From: Methanothrix thermoacetophila PT
GTDB lineage: Archaea; Halobacteriota; Methanosarcinia; Methanotrichales; Methanotrichaceae
Length of the DNA: 64,000 nucleotides
Reading direction: 5' to 3'
NCBI RefSeq assembly: GCF_000014945.1
Contig: NC_008553.1
Span: 434,001 to 498,000 of the forward strand
Shown: positions 25,620 to 34,224 of the stretch, in pieces
Position numbering within the stretch: position 1 is the first letter of the stretch
Layout of the letters: the number at the start of each line of letters is the position of its first letter
Program-made: the position numbers and the translations under genes
Notes under the pieces: model-generated
What the model saw: the letters and a program-made list of their open reading frames with translations, nothing else
Told to the model about the DNA's origin: nothing
The model's database searches: none

Positions 25620-26606
25620 CTACTTGCCTGTCGTGAACTGCGCAGTTGTGCCATTCCATGCTGGTTTGAATGTACTCAGGGATGTTTCTCTGCATGTGCA
25701 GTCGAAGATACCTATCTGCCCCTTGTTCGCCTTGCTGTAATCCGGCACATCGAAGAACCCGCCCATGCAGCACGGGAGCCAGTCATCCATCGTCACCGCC
25801 TTGGATTTCGTGACCTCCAGCTTCATGTTCCTCTGTATATCGAAGTTTCCGATGTAGTTCTCATCGATCTCGATGAGAGCGCCCTTCACGCCCAGAACCT
25901 TGCTGGATTTGCTCAGCTTCTTGCCATCTGATTTGTATGTCTGTGGATTTGTAAGCAGCTCTGCTACATGCACAGTGCCCTGGATGACCTTGTCCTCGAG
26001 GTTCATGCTCGCGAGGCCGTATCCATTCTTAGTCTCCGTGGGTCCGGTGCAGTTCAGCTCGACAGCCACATCGCCCACGAATCCACGTGCGTACTCGAGC
26101 TGGTGGAGCATCATGCTCCCCTCCTGGTAGCTCTTCGCGACGGTTCTGTCCTTAAGAAGGGAGTTGTATGTTATCGGATGAGATGCATACCATCCCGTGC
26201 CGTATGCGAAGGTCATGGGCGACTGTGTCATGTCGCTCTGCCTGGTGAGCTTGATCTCGCTGTTGGCGCCGGTCCACTGCTGCTTCCACTCTGGCACAAT
26301 CTTTCCGGTTGAAAGGCTCTGATAATAATAGTAAGATCCATGTGTCGTCTTCTGCGCTGAATCTATTATATCCGCCACATCGAATGATCCGCTGCCGTGC
26401 ATGTACTCGACCGCTGAGAGGTTGTTGGTGTTGATGTTCTGATACACCATCACAAAGCCCTCTCCTGTCACATCCCCCTCCGAGTGATGCGTGTGCTTCA
26501 GCGCCTCCTTTCCGGGGTTGAGATCCCAGGGGCCTGCATATGAGCTTCCCACCACAAGGATGACCACCAAAGAAGCCATGAGAACATTTTTTTTCAGACT
26601 TCTCAT
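25620..26606 (-). CDS. Secreted protein of the metal/tetrapyrrole cluster, function unknown
   Basis: This 328-residue protein has a clear signal peptide (NVLMASLVVILVVGSSYAG). The mature part has KHTHHSEGDV near its start, many Tyr and Asn, and Cys in ELNCTGP, WLPCCMGG and FDCTCRET. GGGAGG lies 5-10 nt before ATG 26606. It is monocistronic between importer C and importer B on the same strand. Its promoter contains a 17-base sequence identical to one upstream of binding protein C, which suggests co-regulation with the importers. No family is recognised. A surface or pseudoperiplasmic ligand-binding protein is a guess. Confidence 0.8.
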   Translation of the reverse strand: MRSLKKNVLMASLVVILVVGSSYAGPWDLNPGKEALKHTHHSEGDVTGEGFVMVYQNINTNNLSAVEYMHGSGSFDVADIIDSAQKTTHGSYYYYQSLSTGKIVPEWKQQWTGANSEIKLTRQSDMTQSPMTFAYGTGWYASHPITYNSLLKDRTVAKSYQEGSMMLHQLEYARGFVGDVAVELNCTGPTETKNGYGLASMNLEDKVIQGTVHVAELLTNPQTYKSDGKKLSKSSKVLGVKGALIEIDENYIGNFDIQRNMKLEVTKSKAVTMDDWLPCCMGGFFDVPDYSKANKGQIGIFDCTCRETSLSTFKPAWNGTTAQFTTGK

Positions 26607-26649
26607 TTTCGTCCTCCCTCTTTTTAATACATATTTACTGTATCATTTG

Positions 26650-26666
26650 ATTAAGTGTTATTTAAA
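26650..26666. promoter_or_regulatory. Candidate operator shared with the importer C promoter
   Basis: ATTAAGTGTTATTTAAA at 26650-26666 is identical to 30123-30139 upstream of binding protein C, and the match continues with WTWACTA. It lies 44 nt before ATG 26606 and overlaps the TATA-like zone. This is a likely regulator site of a metal-responsive repressor (inference). Confidence 0.5.
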
Positions 26667-26836
26667 CATTACTAGATGTCATTTAAAAAGATTTTAAAAC
26701 ATAATGTAACATATAATAACAAATCAACAGCTGTTGATTGGTGCTCTCTTCAAACTTAGACAAATTAAGTTTACCTCTAGCATAGTTATTTGATTAAACT
26801 AATTTGATTTTACTTAAAATTTTTGATGCATGGAGC

Positions 26837-26924
26837 GGACGTGTCCGAATAAGGATTGAATATCTTCTCCATCCAAAAGCATCAAGCCACAGATTCATGA
26901 ATTCAGCTCTTATTCGGACACATC
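26837..26924 (+). repeat. Family P MITE-like repeat, copy 4
   Basis: The 88-bp element has ends GGACGTGTCCGAATAAGG and CTCTTATTCGGACACATCC. The centre (CTTCTCCATCCAAAAGCAT) matches copies 1 and 3. It is non-coding. Confidence 0.8.
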
Positions 26925-26976
26925 CTATCCCAATGATACGAGCAATTCAGTGATACGAACACTCAACCCGGAAAGA

Positions 26977-27165
26977 GGACGTGTCCAAATGTGGATCAGG
27001 TGTTGAGGTTGTCTCAAAATTCCCAGGCATATTGATTTATGTAGATTGTATTTTCCGCGCAGGATCGATGCAGATCTGCATCGTGCTTAAATAGTTTCGA
27101 GACAAATTCGTTTCCAACCTGCAGAATGTGGTCCAGATTTCTGGCCTCTGCTCTTATCCGGACAG
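26977..27165 (+). repeat. Family P repeat, copy 5, split by a family R insertion
   Basis: The left part (26977-27004, GGACGTGTCC...CAGGTGTT) and right part (27111-27165, TTTCCAACCTGCAG...CTTATCCGGACAG) join to a sequence like copy 2 (15820-15906). The 106 bases between (27005-27110) are absent from copy 2 and form the family R element. Confidence 0.7.
27005..27110 (+). mobile_element. Family R MITE-like insertion inside a family P repeat
   Basis: The 106-base insert begins GAGGTTGTCTCAAAATTCC and ends GTTTCGAGACAAATTCG. The reverse complement of the right end gives TTTGTCTCGAAAC, so the ends are inverted repeats of about 11 bp. Its left 35 bases and its centre recur at 52388-52597. There is no coding capacity. 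Confidence 0.65.
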
Positions 27166-27193
27166 CTTCCATAGTCTGCCTGCATGTTCCAGA

Positions 27194-27212
27194 ATTATAA
27201 AAAGAAAAGAGC
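27194..27212 (-). terminator. U-rich terminator after importer C
   Basis: On the minus strand the sequence after the ATPase stop (27220) is CTCTTTTCTTTTTATAATT, a strong U-rich run with no hairpin, as expected for an archaeal terminator. Confidence 0.5.
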
Positions 27213-27219
27213 GAGATCC

Positions 27220-28020
27220 TCATAGCGGGAAGAGCAGCCGTCTCCCCTTTATCTCGAGCATCTCTACATCTATCCCGTATGCTTTTCTGATGTTCTCCGG
27301 AGTCATCACGCTCACTGGCTCGCCCATGGCCACTATGTTGTTCATATCTGAGGATTCACAATCTATCTTTTGCAGAAGCACAACTCTGTCAGAGAACATT
27401 AGCGCATGGTTCGGATCGTGAAGCGACATCACCACAGTCATCAGCCCGCTTTCAGCAAACCCCCTCACGGTCTTCAGAATCCTGATCTGGTTCCTGAAAT
27501 CCAGGTAAGATGTCGGCTCATCCAGCAGCAAAAACGATGGCTCCTGCGCCAGCGCCCTTGCGATCATGGCAAGCTGGCGCTCGCCGCCGCTGACATGGTT
27601 GTACGGTCGATCTGCAATGTGAAGCGCGCCAACCATCTCCAGAGCCCTGTATGCCTTCTCAACATCGCGCTCGCCTGGCTTTGATAAAGGAGAAATATAC
27701 GAAAACCTGCCGGTCAGCACAACATCGAGGACTGTAAACGGAAAGGTGGACCTTTGGGCCTGCGGCACATGCCCCATACGCCTTGCCATCTCTCCGGGCT
27801 TCATGGATCTGGTGTCCCTGCAATCCACATAAACCCGTCCGCTTGTTGGCGGCAGCAGTCCGTTGATTATCTTCAGCAAGGTCGTCTTGCCGCATCCATT
27901 TGGCCCCAGAAGGGTTATCACCCTTCCCCTTTCAATCTCCATGCATATGTTGTTGAGCACAGCTCTGCCGTTGTAGCTCAGCGATACACCATCGATCAGG
28001 ATTCCCTTACCGGAGATCAT
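27220..28020 (-). CDS. ABC importer C: FecE-type ATPase
   Basis: This 266-residue ATPase has Walker A GPNGCGKTT, Q-loop HVPQAQ, signature VSGGERQLAMIARAL, Walker B FLLLDEPTSYLD and SLHDPNHA. It differs from ATPases A and B in the signature loop (GGERQ) and lacks the AVHDLN form. ATG 28020 is preferred: GGAGG lies 6 nt upstream and it overlaps the permease stop by 4 nt; ATG 28026 is the alternative. It is the last gene of importer C. Confidence 0.93.
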   Translation of the reverse strand: MISGKGILIDGVSLSYNGRAVLNNICMEIERGRVITLLGPNGCGKTTLLKIINGLLPPTSGRVYVDCRDTRSMKPGEMARRMGHVPQAQRSTFPFTVLDVVLTGRFSYISPLSKPGERDVEKAYRALEMVGALHIADRPYNHVSGGERQLAMIARALAQEPSFLLLDEPTSYLDFRNQIRILKTVRGFAESGLMTVVMSLHDPNHALMFSDRVVLLQKIDCESSDMNNIVAMGEPVSVMTPENIRKAYGIDVEMLEIKGRRLLFPL

Positions 28021-29039
28021 TCCCATCCTCCGCTGCGCGTGCTTCTGAGAAGATACGCAAAGAACGGCGCTCCAATCAGAGTGGTGATCACGCCCACAGG
28101 AACCTCAAAGCCCATTCCAGCGCGCGCAATATCATCTACAAGAACCATGAATGCAGCTCCGAATGTTATGCAGAGCGGTATAAGATGTGTATGGTCTGGA
28201 CCGAATATCATACGCATCATGTGAGGTATCACAAGCCCAACAAAGCCTATTATCCCGACAACCGAGACAACAGACGACGCGGCGAGAGATGCTGCCACGA
28301 CAAATACGGCCTTGTAGAGCTCAGGGTTCATGCCCACAGATCTCGCTTCCTCATCCCCCATAGCCAGAACGTTGAGCCTCCACCTGAGCAGAAATATCAC
28401 AGCACATCCGGCCAGAGCCAAGGGGAGTGTGCTGTGGATCTTCGACCAGCTCGCGGTTGCAAGGCTTCCCATGAGCCAGTAGACTATGCTCTGGAGAGCC
28501 CGTTCGTTCACAGCCATCTGGATGATTGAAAGTAGAGAGTCGAAGACCGCTGAGACGATCACACCTGAGAGCAGAAGGGAGATCACAGGGGTGCTCCCGC
28601 GGGATGTGGCTATGTAGTATGCAAACCCAACCGCCAGGAGACTAAAGAAGAGTGCGGAGAGTTGTACTGGGAACTGAGGTGCGACAGCGAGCGAGAGAGC
28701 AGCTCCAAATGCTGCACCAGATGAGAGCCCAAGTATGTAGGGGCTGACGAGCGGGTTCCTAAATATGCCCTGAAACGCTGCGCCCGCTACGGAGAGCGAC
28801 GCTCCAACAAGCATTCCAAGAAGAATGCGCGGGAGGCGGACCTCGAATACCACTGTCTTATACACACTTGGATGTGGTGTCTCAGCACCCATGAGGTTGA
28901 AGATCACCAGCTGAATGATGTCGTCTGGTGAGATCGTAAATTTGCCTATGAAAAGCGAGAGAACCATCACGATCAGCGGAGAGAGTATAAGAAAAATATA
29001 AAGATATTTTTTATAAGGCATCAGACTACCGACCGTCAT
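28017..29039 (-). CDS. ABC importer C: FecCD-type permease
   Basis: This 340-residue polytopic protein has VRLPRILLGMLVG, GAAFQGIFRNPLVSPYILGLSS and GLVIPHMMRMIFGPDHTHLIP. The start ATG 29039 overlaps the binding-protein stop (ATGA); the longer open frame begins inside that gene. It belongs to the same family as permeases A and B but is clearly divergent, matching the divergence of its ATPase and binding protein, so importer C probably has a different ligand. Confidence 0.93.
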   Translation of the reverse strand: MTVGSLMPYKKYLYIFLILSPLIVMVLSLFIGKFTISPDDIIQLVIFNLMGAETPHPSVYKTVVFEVRLPRILLGMLVGASLSVAGAAFQGIFRNPLVSPYILGLSSGAAFGAALSLAVAPQFPVQLSALFFSLLAVGFAYYIATSRGSTPVISLLLSGVIVSAVFDSLLSIIQMAVNERALQSIVYWLMGSLATASWSKIHSTLPLALAGCAVIFLLRWRLNVLAMGDEEARSVGMNPELYKAVFVVAASLAASSVVSVVGIIGFVGLVIPHMMRMIFGPDHTHLIPLCITFGAAFMVLVDDIARAGMGFEVPVGVITTLIGAPFFAYLLRSTRSGGWE

Positions 29040-30073
29040 GCCTTTTCCATGCTCGGGTAATGCACTCCCCACATGTCCACGTGGAAGTCATCTATGATCT
29101 TGTCCATATCTACATCCTTGAATCTATCTGGATGGAGATCCACTGCCACATGCAGCAGCGCCAGAGGCATGCGTGGGGAGAACGCATCGAATAGATATGG
29201 ATTTCTGATCTCATAGACTCGCCCGTTCTTAACAGCGTTTATATCCTTCCAGCCATTGAAATCATCGCCAGTCAGTATATCCTCTGGATCGAGATTCTCG
29301 TTGTACCACATGTATATCACATCAGGATTGAGCTTTATCAGAGTCTCCAGGTTTACTACCGGATGTTCCATCGTCATGGCGGTCTCGTTCTCAGCGAACT
29401 TCATCACATTGACACCGCCAGCAAGCTCTATGAGATCGTTTATCCCGCTATTAACGCCTGCTGTCCCCAGAACATCTGTCCACATCCAATAGACCTTAGG
29501 TCTCTCGCTCTCCGGGATGTTGCTGGTCACATTAGTTGTTGTGTTCATATAATCGTGCATTATCTCCTTAACCTCCGCAGCCCGCTCCATTCTGTCGGAT
29601 ATCGTCCCCATTGTATCGACCTGGTGGAGCACATCATCCACGGATCTGACAAATATCGCAAAGACCGGCACACCAAGCGTCTCCTCGATCGCTTTCAGAT
29701 TGGCATCATCAGGGGTGGTGGCCCAGAGGACCACAAGGTCCGGGTTTGCCCTGGCCAGGGATTCGAGATCGACACGATCGCCCGATACGCTGACCGTGAG
29801 CTTCTTCTCGAAGTCAGGATCAATCACTGGAAAGATATCATCAAGCAGCTTCCGCATCCATCTGTCATCCTTCAGAGCCACGATATTCTCGGGATCCCCC
29901 ACAGCATAGTAGGTCTTTAGCGCGTTCTCCATCATGAAGACCACACGCTCGCTGGGGGAGTTTATTGTCACATCACGTCCGAGATCATCCTTGATCGTGA
30001 CCTCTCCGCAGCATCCAGCAGATACAGCCAGCACAAAACACACAAAGGCTGCAACCACTGATATTTTATGCAT
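29036..30073 (-). CDS. ABC importer C: FecB-type binding protein, possible lipoprotein
   Basis: This 345-residue protein starts at ATG 30073, with GGTGA 5 nt upstream. The N-terminus VVAAFVCFVLAVSAGCCGE has a lipobox-like SAGC, so it may be lipid-anchored. Then comes VTIKDDLGRDVTINSPSERVV, usual for the family. RWMRKLLDDIFPVID and a late HVAVDLHPDRF resemble iron-complex or related binding proteins. It begins a three-gene operon with 4-nt overlaps. The promoter carries the 17-base sequence shared with the 26606 gene. Confidence 0.9.
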   Translation of the reverse strand: MHKISVVAAFVCFVLAVSAGCCGEVTIKDDLGRDVTINSPSERVVFMMENALKTYYAVGDPENIVALKDDRWMRKLLDDIFPVIDPDFEKKLTVSVSGDRVDLESLARANPDLVVLWATTPDDANLKAIEETLGVPVFAIFVRSVDDVLHQVDTMGTISDRMERAAEVKEIMHDYMNTTTNVTSNIPESERPKVYWMWTDVLGTAGVNSGINDLIELAGGVNVMKFAENETAMTMEHPVVNLETLIKLNPDVIYMWYNENLDPEDILTGDDFNGWKDINAVKNGRVYEIRNPYLFDAFSPRMPLALLHVAVDLHPDRFKDVDMDKIIDDFHVDMWGVHYPSMEKA

Positions 30074-30122
30074 TTTTATCACCTAGATCCAACTTAAATG
30101 GGTTATTTGCTAACTTCATAAT

Positions 30123-30139
30123 ATTAAGTGTTATTTAAA
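30123..30139. promoter_or_regulatory. Candidate operator of importer C
   Basis: ATTAAGTGTTATTTAAA is identical to 26650-26666 and is followed by GTTAACTAAAT, part of which recurs near 15333. It lies 49 nt upstream of ATG 30073 in the AT-rich promoter. Confidence 0.5.
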
Positions 30140-30389
30140 GTTAACTAAATTAGCAATTAAAGTATACGAATTTCACATTTTATGCAATTCATGAACCGCC
30201 GTGAGCCGCTGACAGTCTACCTTCATTGAGTTGATCTGGAAGAGCAGACAGGACTGCATGAATCGTTATCCTTATGATAGATGTATCTAGTCAGATTCAT
30301 TGATCTGCAGGTTCAAAATGATCTCATATCTTAATACCAAAAATCTACTTATATGACATGATATGATCGAACTTCAGAGAGGTATAACG

Positions 30390-32399
30390 ATGCATCATCT
30401 CAAGAGGCGCACGATTCCGTTCACATCAATCGTTGGCCAGGACCTGATGAAGCTGGCCCTTGTGCTCAATGCCATCAACCCGAGGATAGGCGGTGTTCTC
30501 ATACGTGGAGACAAGGGCACCGCCAAATCGACTGCAGTTCGGGCCCTCGCAGATCTTCTCGATGAGATACCGGTCGTCGATGGCTGCCCGTTCAACTGCA
30601 ACCCATTCAGCGAGGATGAGATGTGCGATATCTGCTATCAGAAGAGCCAGAATGGCGATCTGCAGGTTCTGATGAGGAGAATGCCTGTGGTGGACCTGCC
30701 GCTCGGAGCCACAGAGGACAGGGTTGTAGGCTCTCTGGATGTGGAGCGCGCGATAAAGGAGGGGATAAAGGCGCTGGAGCCTGGGATACTGGCTGCAGCA
30801 AACAGGGGCATTTTATACATAGATGAGGTGAACCTTCTCGACGACCATGTCGCTGATGTTCTTCTAGATGCAGCTGCAATGGGGGTGAACATCGTCGAGA
30901 GGGAGGGGGTGTCGGTTGCGCATCCATCGAGGTTCATGCTCGTCGGCACCATGAACCCTGAGGAGGGTGAGATCCGTCCGCAGCTTCTCGACCGCTTCGG
31001 CCTCCAGGTCAACGTCGAGGTTATCTCAGATGTCGATCTCAGAGTTGAGATCGCAAAGAGGGCCGAACGTTTTGAATCCGATCCTGAGGCGTTCATCTCG
31101 GAGTGGAGCGATGAGCAGAACCTCCTGCGCGAGAGGATCCGCAGGGCTAAGCAGATGCTTCCAGGGGTCGTGATGGACGATTCTCTCCTGAGGCTCATAG
31201 CCCGGACATGCATCGAGATGGGGGTCAGAACTCACAGGGCTGAGATAGTCACTGCCAGAACTGCCAGGACAATAGCTGCATTCGAGGGCAGGAACGATGT
31301 CACGGAGGAGGATGTGAGGAGGGCGATGATCCTGGCGCTGCCCCACAGGATGAGGAGCAAGCCCTTCGAGCCGCCATCGATGGCTCAGGAGAAGCTCGAG
31401 CAGGCGATGGCAAAACACCAGGAGCAGAAGCATCAGCACAAACACCAGCATGAGCATCATGAAGAGAGACGTCCGCAGGAGGAAAGCTCTGATGCCCCCA
31501 GCGAGCAGAGCGAATCCACGCCTGAGGAGAGTGTATTCGGGATAGGCTCTCCGATTGACGTGAAACAGCTCAGAGATACACTGAGGCGCGACAGAGTGCT
31601 GAGGAGGATGCCCAGAGGAAGAAGGGTGAGCAGCCTGAGCATGCGCAGGTCCGGCAGATACCTGCGATCGAAGCTGCCGGTGGACGGGAGAGATATCGCA
31701 TTCGATGCCACGATCAGGGCGGCCGCGCCGCACCAGCACATGCGCGAGAGAAGGTTCGCGGTGACCATCCTTCCCCAGGATATCAGGGAGAAGGAGCGGG
31801 TCAGAAAGACCTCGGCCACGGTGCTTTTCGTGGTCGATGCTAGCGGCTCCATGGGTGCGATGCGCCGGATGGAGAGCGCAAAGGGCGCTGTCCTCTCGCT
31901 CCTCATGGACTCGTACCAGAAGAGGGACAGGATAGGGATGGTGGCATTCAGGGGGAATGATGCAGATCTCCTCCTCCCGCCGTGCTCCAGTGTCGATCTC
32001 GCAATGAAGAGACTTGCAGAGCTTCCCACTGGCGGAAGGACGCCGCTATCCGCAGGTCTCTCAAAGGCTCTCAGGGTCATACAGGGTGAGCTTATCAAGA
32101 ACAAGGAGACCAGACCCATGATCGTTCTGGTCTCAGATGGAAGAGCGAATGTCTCGATCTCCTCAGATCCGAAGAAGGAGATCGTTCAGATCGCTGAGGA
32201 GGCGAGGAGGCTCGGTGTTCACACTGTGGTCATAGACACAGAGGTCGTGGGATCTTCATTCATGGAGATGAGGCTCGGATACTGCAGAGACATCGCGGAG
32301 GCAGCCGGCGGCAGGTACTACCCTATATCCGATATCACTCCCGAGTCCCTGAGCAGGATCGTGGAGCAGGAGCACATGGGCCTCTTCCACGGAAGCTGA
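30390..32399 (+). CDS. ChlI-ChlD fusion chelatase subunit (AAA+ plus vWA) with His-rich linker
   Basis: This 669-residue protein has an AAA+ module with Walker [10 protein letters not shown] (40-48), Walker B ILYIDEVN (about 142) and a BchI-type insertion carrying CPFNC and CDIC (about 66-84). A C-terminal von Willebrand A domain has the MIDAS motif VVDASGSMG (about 482). Between them, near residues 343-358, is a His-rich linker (7 His in 16 residues, bases 31415-31460). It is the motor of CobN/ChlH-type chelatases and lies just beyond the importer cluster, so it probably serves one or both CobN proteins. ATG 30390 follows AGAGGT; ATG 30363 lacks a ribosome site. Confidence 0.92.
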   Translation: MHHLKRRTIPFTSIVGQDLMKLALVLNAINPRIGGVLIRGDKGTAKSTAVRALADLLDEIPVVDGCPFNCNPFSEDEMCDICYQKSQNGDLQVLMRRMPVVDLPLGATEDRVVGSLDVERAIKEGIKALEPGILAAANRGILYIDEVNLLDDHVADVLLDAAAMGVNIVEREGVSVAHPSRFMLVGTMNPEEGEIRPQLLDRFGLQVNVEVISDVDLRVEIAKRAERFESDPEAFISEWSDEQNLLRERIRRAKQMLPGVVMDDSLLRLIARTCIEMGVRTHRAEIVTARTARTIAAFEGRNDVTEEDVRRAMILALPHRMRSKPFEPPSMAQEKLEQAMAKHQEQKHQHKHQHEHHEERRPQEESSDAPSEQSESTPEESVFGIGSPIDVKQLRDTLRRDRVLRRMPRGRRVSSLSMRRSGRYLRSKLPVDGRDIAFDATIRAAAPHQHMRERRFAVTILPQDIREKERVRKTSATVLFVVDASGSMGAMRRMESAKGAVLSLLMDSYQKRDRIGMVAFRGNDADLLLPPCSSVDLAMKRLAELPTGGRTPLSAGLSKALRVIQGELIKNKETRPMIVLVSDGRANVSISSDPKKEIVQIAEEARRLGVHTVVIDTEVVGSSFMEMRLGYCRDIAEAAGGRYYPISDITPESLSRIVEQEHMGLFHGS

Positions 32400-32419
32400 G
32401 AGACCTTTTATCTGTGCAG
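32385..32419 (+). repeat. 35-bp direct repeat, first copy
   Basis: TTCCACGGAAGCTGAG followed by AGACCTTTTATCTGTGCAG covers the last codons and stop of the ChlI-ChlD gene. A copy with one mismatch lies at 32456-32490, a 71-base period. The repeated unit includes a TATA-like TTTTATC. Confidence 0.85.
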
Positions 32420-32455
32420 CATCTCCCTTATCTGGAGATCTGCCGAGTCGTTTCC

Positions 32456-32490
32456 TTCCACGGAAGCTGAGAAACCTTTTATCTGTGCAG
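32456..32490 (+). repeat. 35-bp direct repeat, second copy, overlapping the pyrD promoter
   Basis: 34 of 35 bases match 32385-32419. The copy ends 15 nt before pyrD, so its CCTTTTATC lies about where the pyrD TATA box is expected. A GGGGGATTCCCCCC hairpin (32489-32502) follows. Confidence 0.8.
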
Positions 32491-32505
32491 GGGGATTCCC
32501 CCCAC

Positions 32506-33420
32506 ATGTCATCCCTCTCGGGAGATGTTGGCGGTCTGAGGCTCGAGAATCCCCTGATACTGGCAGCAGGCATTCTTGGAACAACAGGAGCGTCTATGCG
32601 CAGGGTCGCTCTTGCAGGCGCCGGCGCAGTGGTCACGAAATCCGTCGGCCTTGAGCCAAGGAATGGTCATCCGGGGCCGACCGTGGTCAGGCTGGGCGTC
32701 GGCCTCATAAACGCCATGGGTCTTCCCAATCCGTCGTACAGGGCATTTCAGGATGAGATCGATATTGCAAGGGAGGGCGGGGTGCCTGTGGTGGCGAGCA
32801 TCTTCGGCTCATGCCCTGAGGAGTTCGCAGAGATCGCCTCTGCTCTGGATGTAGACGGGTTCGAGCTGAATCTCTCATGCCCGCATGCAGGTGGCTACGG
32901 CATGGAGATCGGCTGCGATCCCGCGAACGTCGAGGAGATCACGAGAGCTGTGAGGAGAGCTGTTAACGTTCCTGTATGGGTCAAGCTCACCCCCAATGTG
33001 ACGGACATAAGGGTCCTCGGGATCGCGGCACAGCGCGGTGGTGCGAACGCAGTCGTCGCCATAAACACCCTGAAGGCGATGGCGATAGATGTCGAATCCG
33101 GATACCCGATACTGGGCAACGTGATCGGCGGTCTCTCGGGGCCGGCGATCAAGCCGGTCGCCCTTAGATGCGTGTACGAGCTCTCCGGCGTTCTTGAGAT
33201 ACCAGTCATCGGAGTCGGCGGCGTCTCTTGCTGGCAGGATGCTGTTGAGATGATCATGGCCGGAGCAGCTGGCGTCCAGATCGGAACAGCGCTCATGGGC
33301 GGGCTTGAGGTCATAAGGGATATCACGAGTGGGATCATCAGGTTTCTCGATAGAAAGGGCTGGAGCCTGGAGGAGATACGGGGAATCGCACGGAGGCGTG
33401 GATCAACTCCTTCTTCCTGA
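32506..33420 (+). CDS. pyrD: Dihydroorotate dehydrogenase catalytic subunit, PyrD (class 1B)
   Basis: This 304-residue FMN-binding TIM barrel has NPLILAAGILGTTG at the start, LNLSCPHAGGYGMEIG with the catalytic-base Cys of class 1 enzymes, WVKLTPNVTDI, and GVGGVSCWQDA. It oxidises dihydroorotate to orotate in pyrimidine synthesis. The pyrK gene 20 nt downstream fits the class 1B heterodimer that uses NAD or another external acceptor. ATG 32506 matches the family start; an upstream GTG at 32485 would add seven odd residues. Confidence 0.95.
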   Translation: MSSLSGDVGGLRLENPLILAAGILGTTGASMRRVALAGAGAVVTKSVGLEPRNGHPGPTVVRLGVGLINAMGLPNPSYRAFQDEIDIAREGGVPVVASIFGSCPEEFAEIASALDVDGFELNLSCPHAGGYGMEIGCDPANVEEITRAVRRAVNVPVWVKLTPNVTDIRVLGIAAQRGGANAVVAINTLKAMAIDVESGYPILGNVIGGLSGPAIKPVALRCVYELSGVLEIPVIGVGGVSCWQDAVEMIMAGAAGVQIGTALMGGLEVIRDITSGIIRFLDRKGWSLEEIRGIARRRGSTPSS

Positions 33421-33440
33421 TCTCCGCACAAGGAGGTTCT

Positions 33441-34214
33441 ATGAGGTTCAGGCCTGCAAATCTTGTTATAAAAGATGTGATGCGTGAGACGGCATCTGTC
33501 AGTACGATACGCTTTGACAGACCGCTGGATCCCATACCTGGGCAGTACATCATGGTCTGGGTGAGGGGTGTGGACGAAATACCGATGAGCTTTTCCGCGC
33601 CGGACTCGATCACAGTGCACGCTGTTGGTGAGGCGACGAGGGCTCTGTGCGATCTTAGACCCGGGGATAGCGTGGGCATTAGAGGGCCGTTCGGAAATGG
33701 CTTCAGGCTCGTCGGAGAGAGGATACTTCTCATCGGCGGAGGTGTCGGGGTGGCGCCGCTCGCATTTCTCGGGGAGGATGTGAAGAAAAGGGGAATCGAT
33801 GTGACCTCCCTGATAGGGTTCAGATGCAGGGAAGACATCATATTTTTGGACAGGTTCAGGCGGCTTGGGGATGTGATACTCACCACAGACGATGGAAGTG
33901 CTGGAATCGAGGGGAGGGCCTCAGCAGGCCTGAGCGAGATCGATCCTGAGGATTACAGTCAGATATACCTCTGCGGCCCTGAGATGATGATGATCGATAT
34001 AATAAGGAGATGCAGAGAGCACGCCTCGAGGATCCAGGCGAGCATCAACCGGTACTTCAAGTGCGCCGTGGGGATCTGTGGATCGTGCTGCCTCGATCCT
34101 GATGGGATAAGGGTGTGTGTTGAGGGGCCTGTGATCACAGGGGACAGGCTCCTCGAGAGCGAGTTCGGGAGGTACAGGCGCGGCCCATCCGGGATGAGGG
34201 AGAGCTGCTACTAG
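33441..34214 (+). CDS. pyrK: Dihydroorotate dehydrogenase electron-transfer subunit, PyrK
   Basis: This 257-residue ferredoxin-reductase-like protein has an FAD-binding region (PGQYIMVWV), NAD-binding ILLIGGGVGVAPL, and a C-terminal 2Fe-2S site CAVGICGSCCLDPDGIRVC. It passes electrons from PyrD FMN to an acceptor. AAGGAGGT lies 3 nt before ATG 33441. It is in an operon with pyrD and probably with the FAH gene that starts 10 nt later. Confidence 0.95.
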   Translation: MRFRPANLVIKDVMRETASVSTIRFDRPLDPIPGQYIMVWVRGVDEIPMSFSAPDSITVHAVGEATRALCDLRPGDSVGIRGPFGNGFRLVGERILLIGGGVGVAPLAFLGEDVKKRGIDVTSLIGFRCREDIIFLDRFRRLGDVILTTDDGSAGIEGRASAGLSEIDPEDYSQIYLCGPEMMMIDIIRRCREHASRIQASINRYFKCAVGICGSCCLDPDGIRVCVEGPVITGDRLLESEFGRYRRGPSGMRESCY

Positions 34215-34224
34215 AGGTTTTGCT

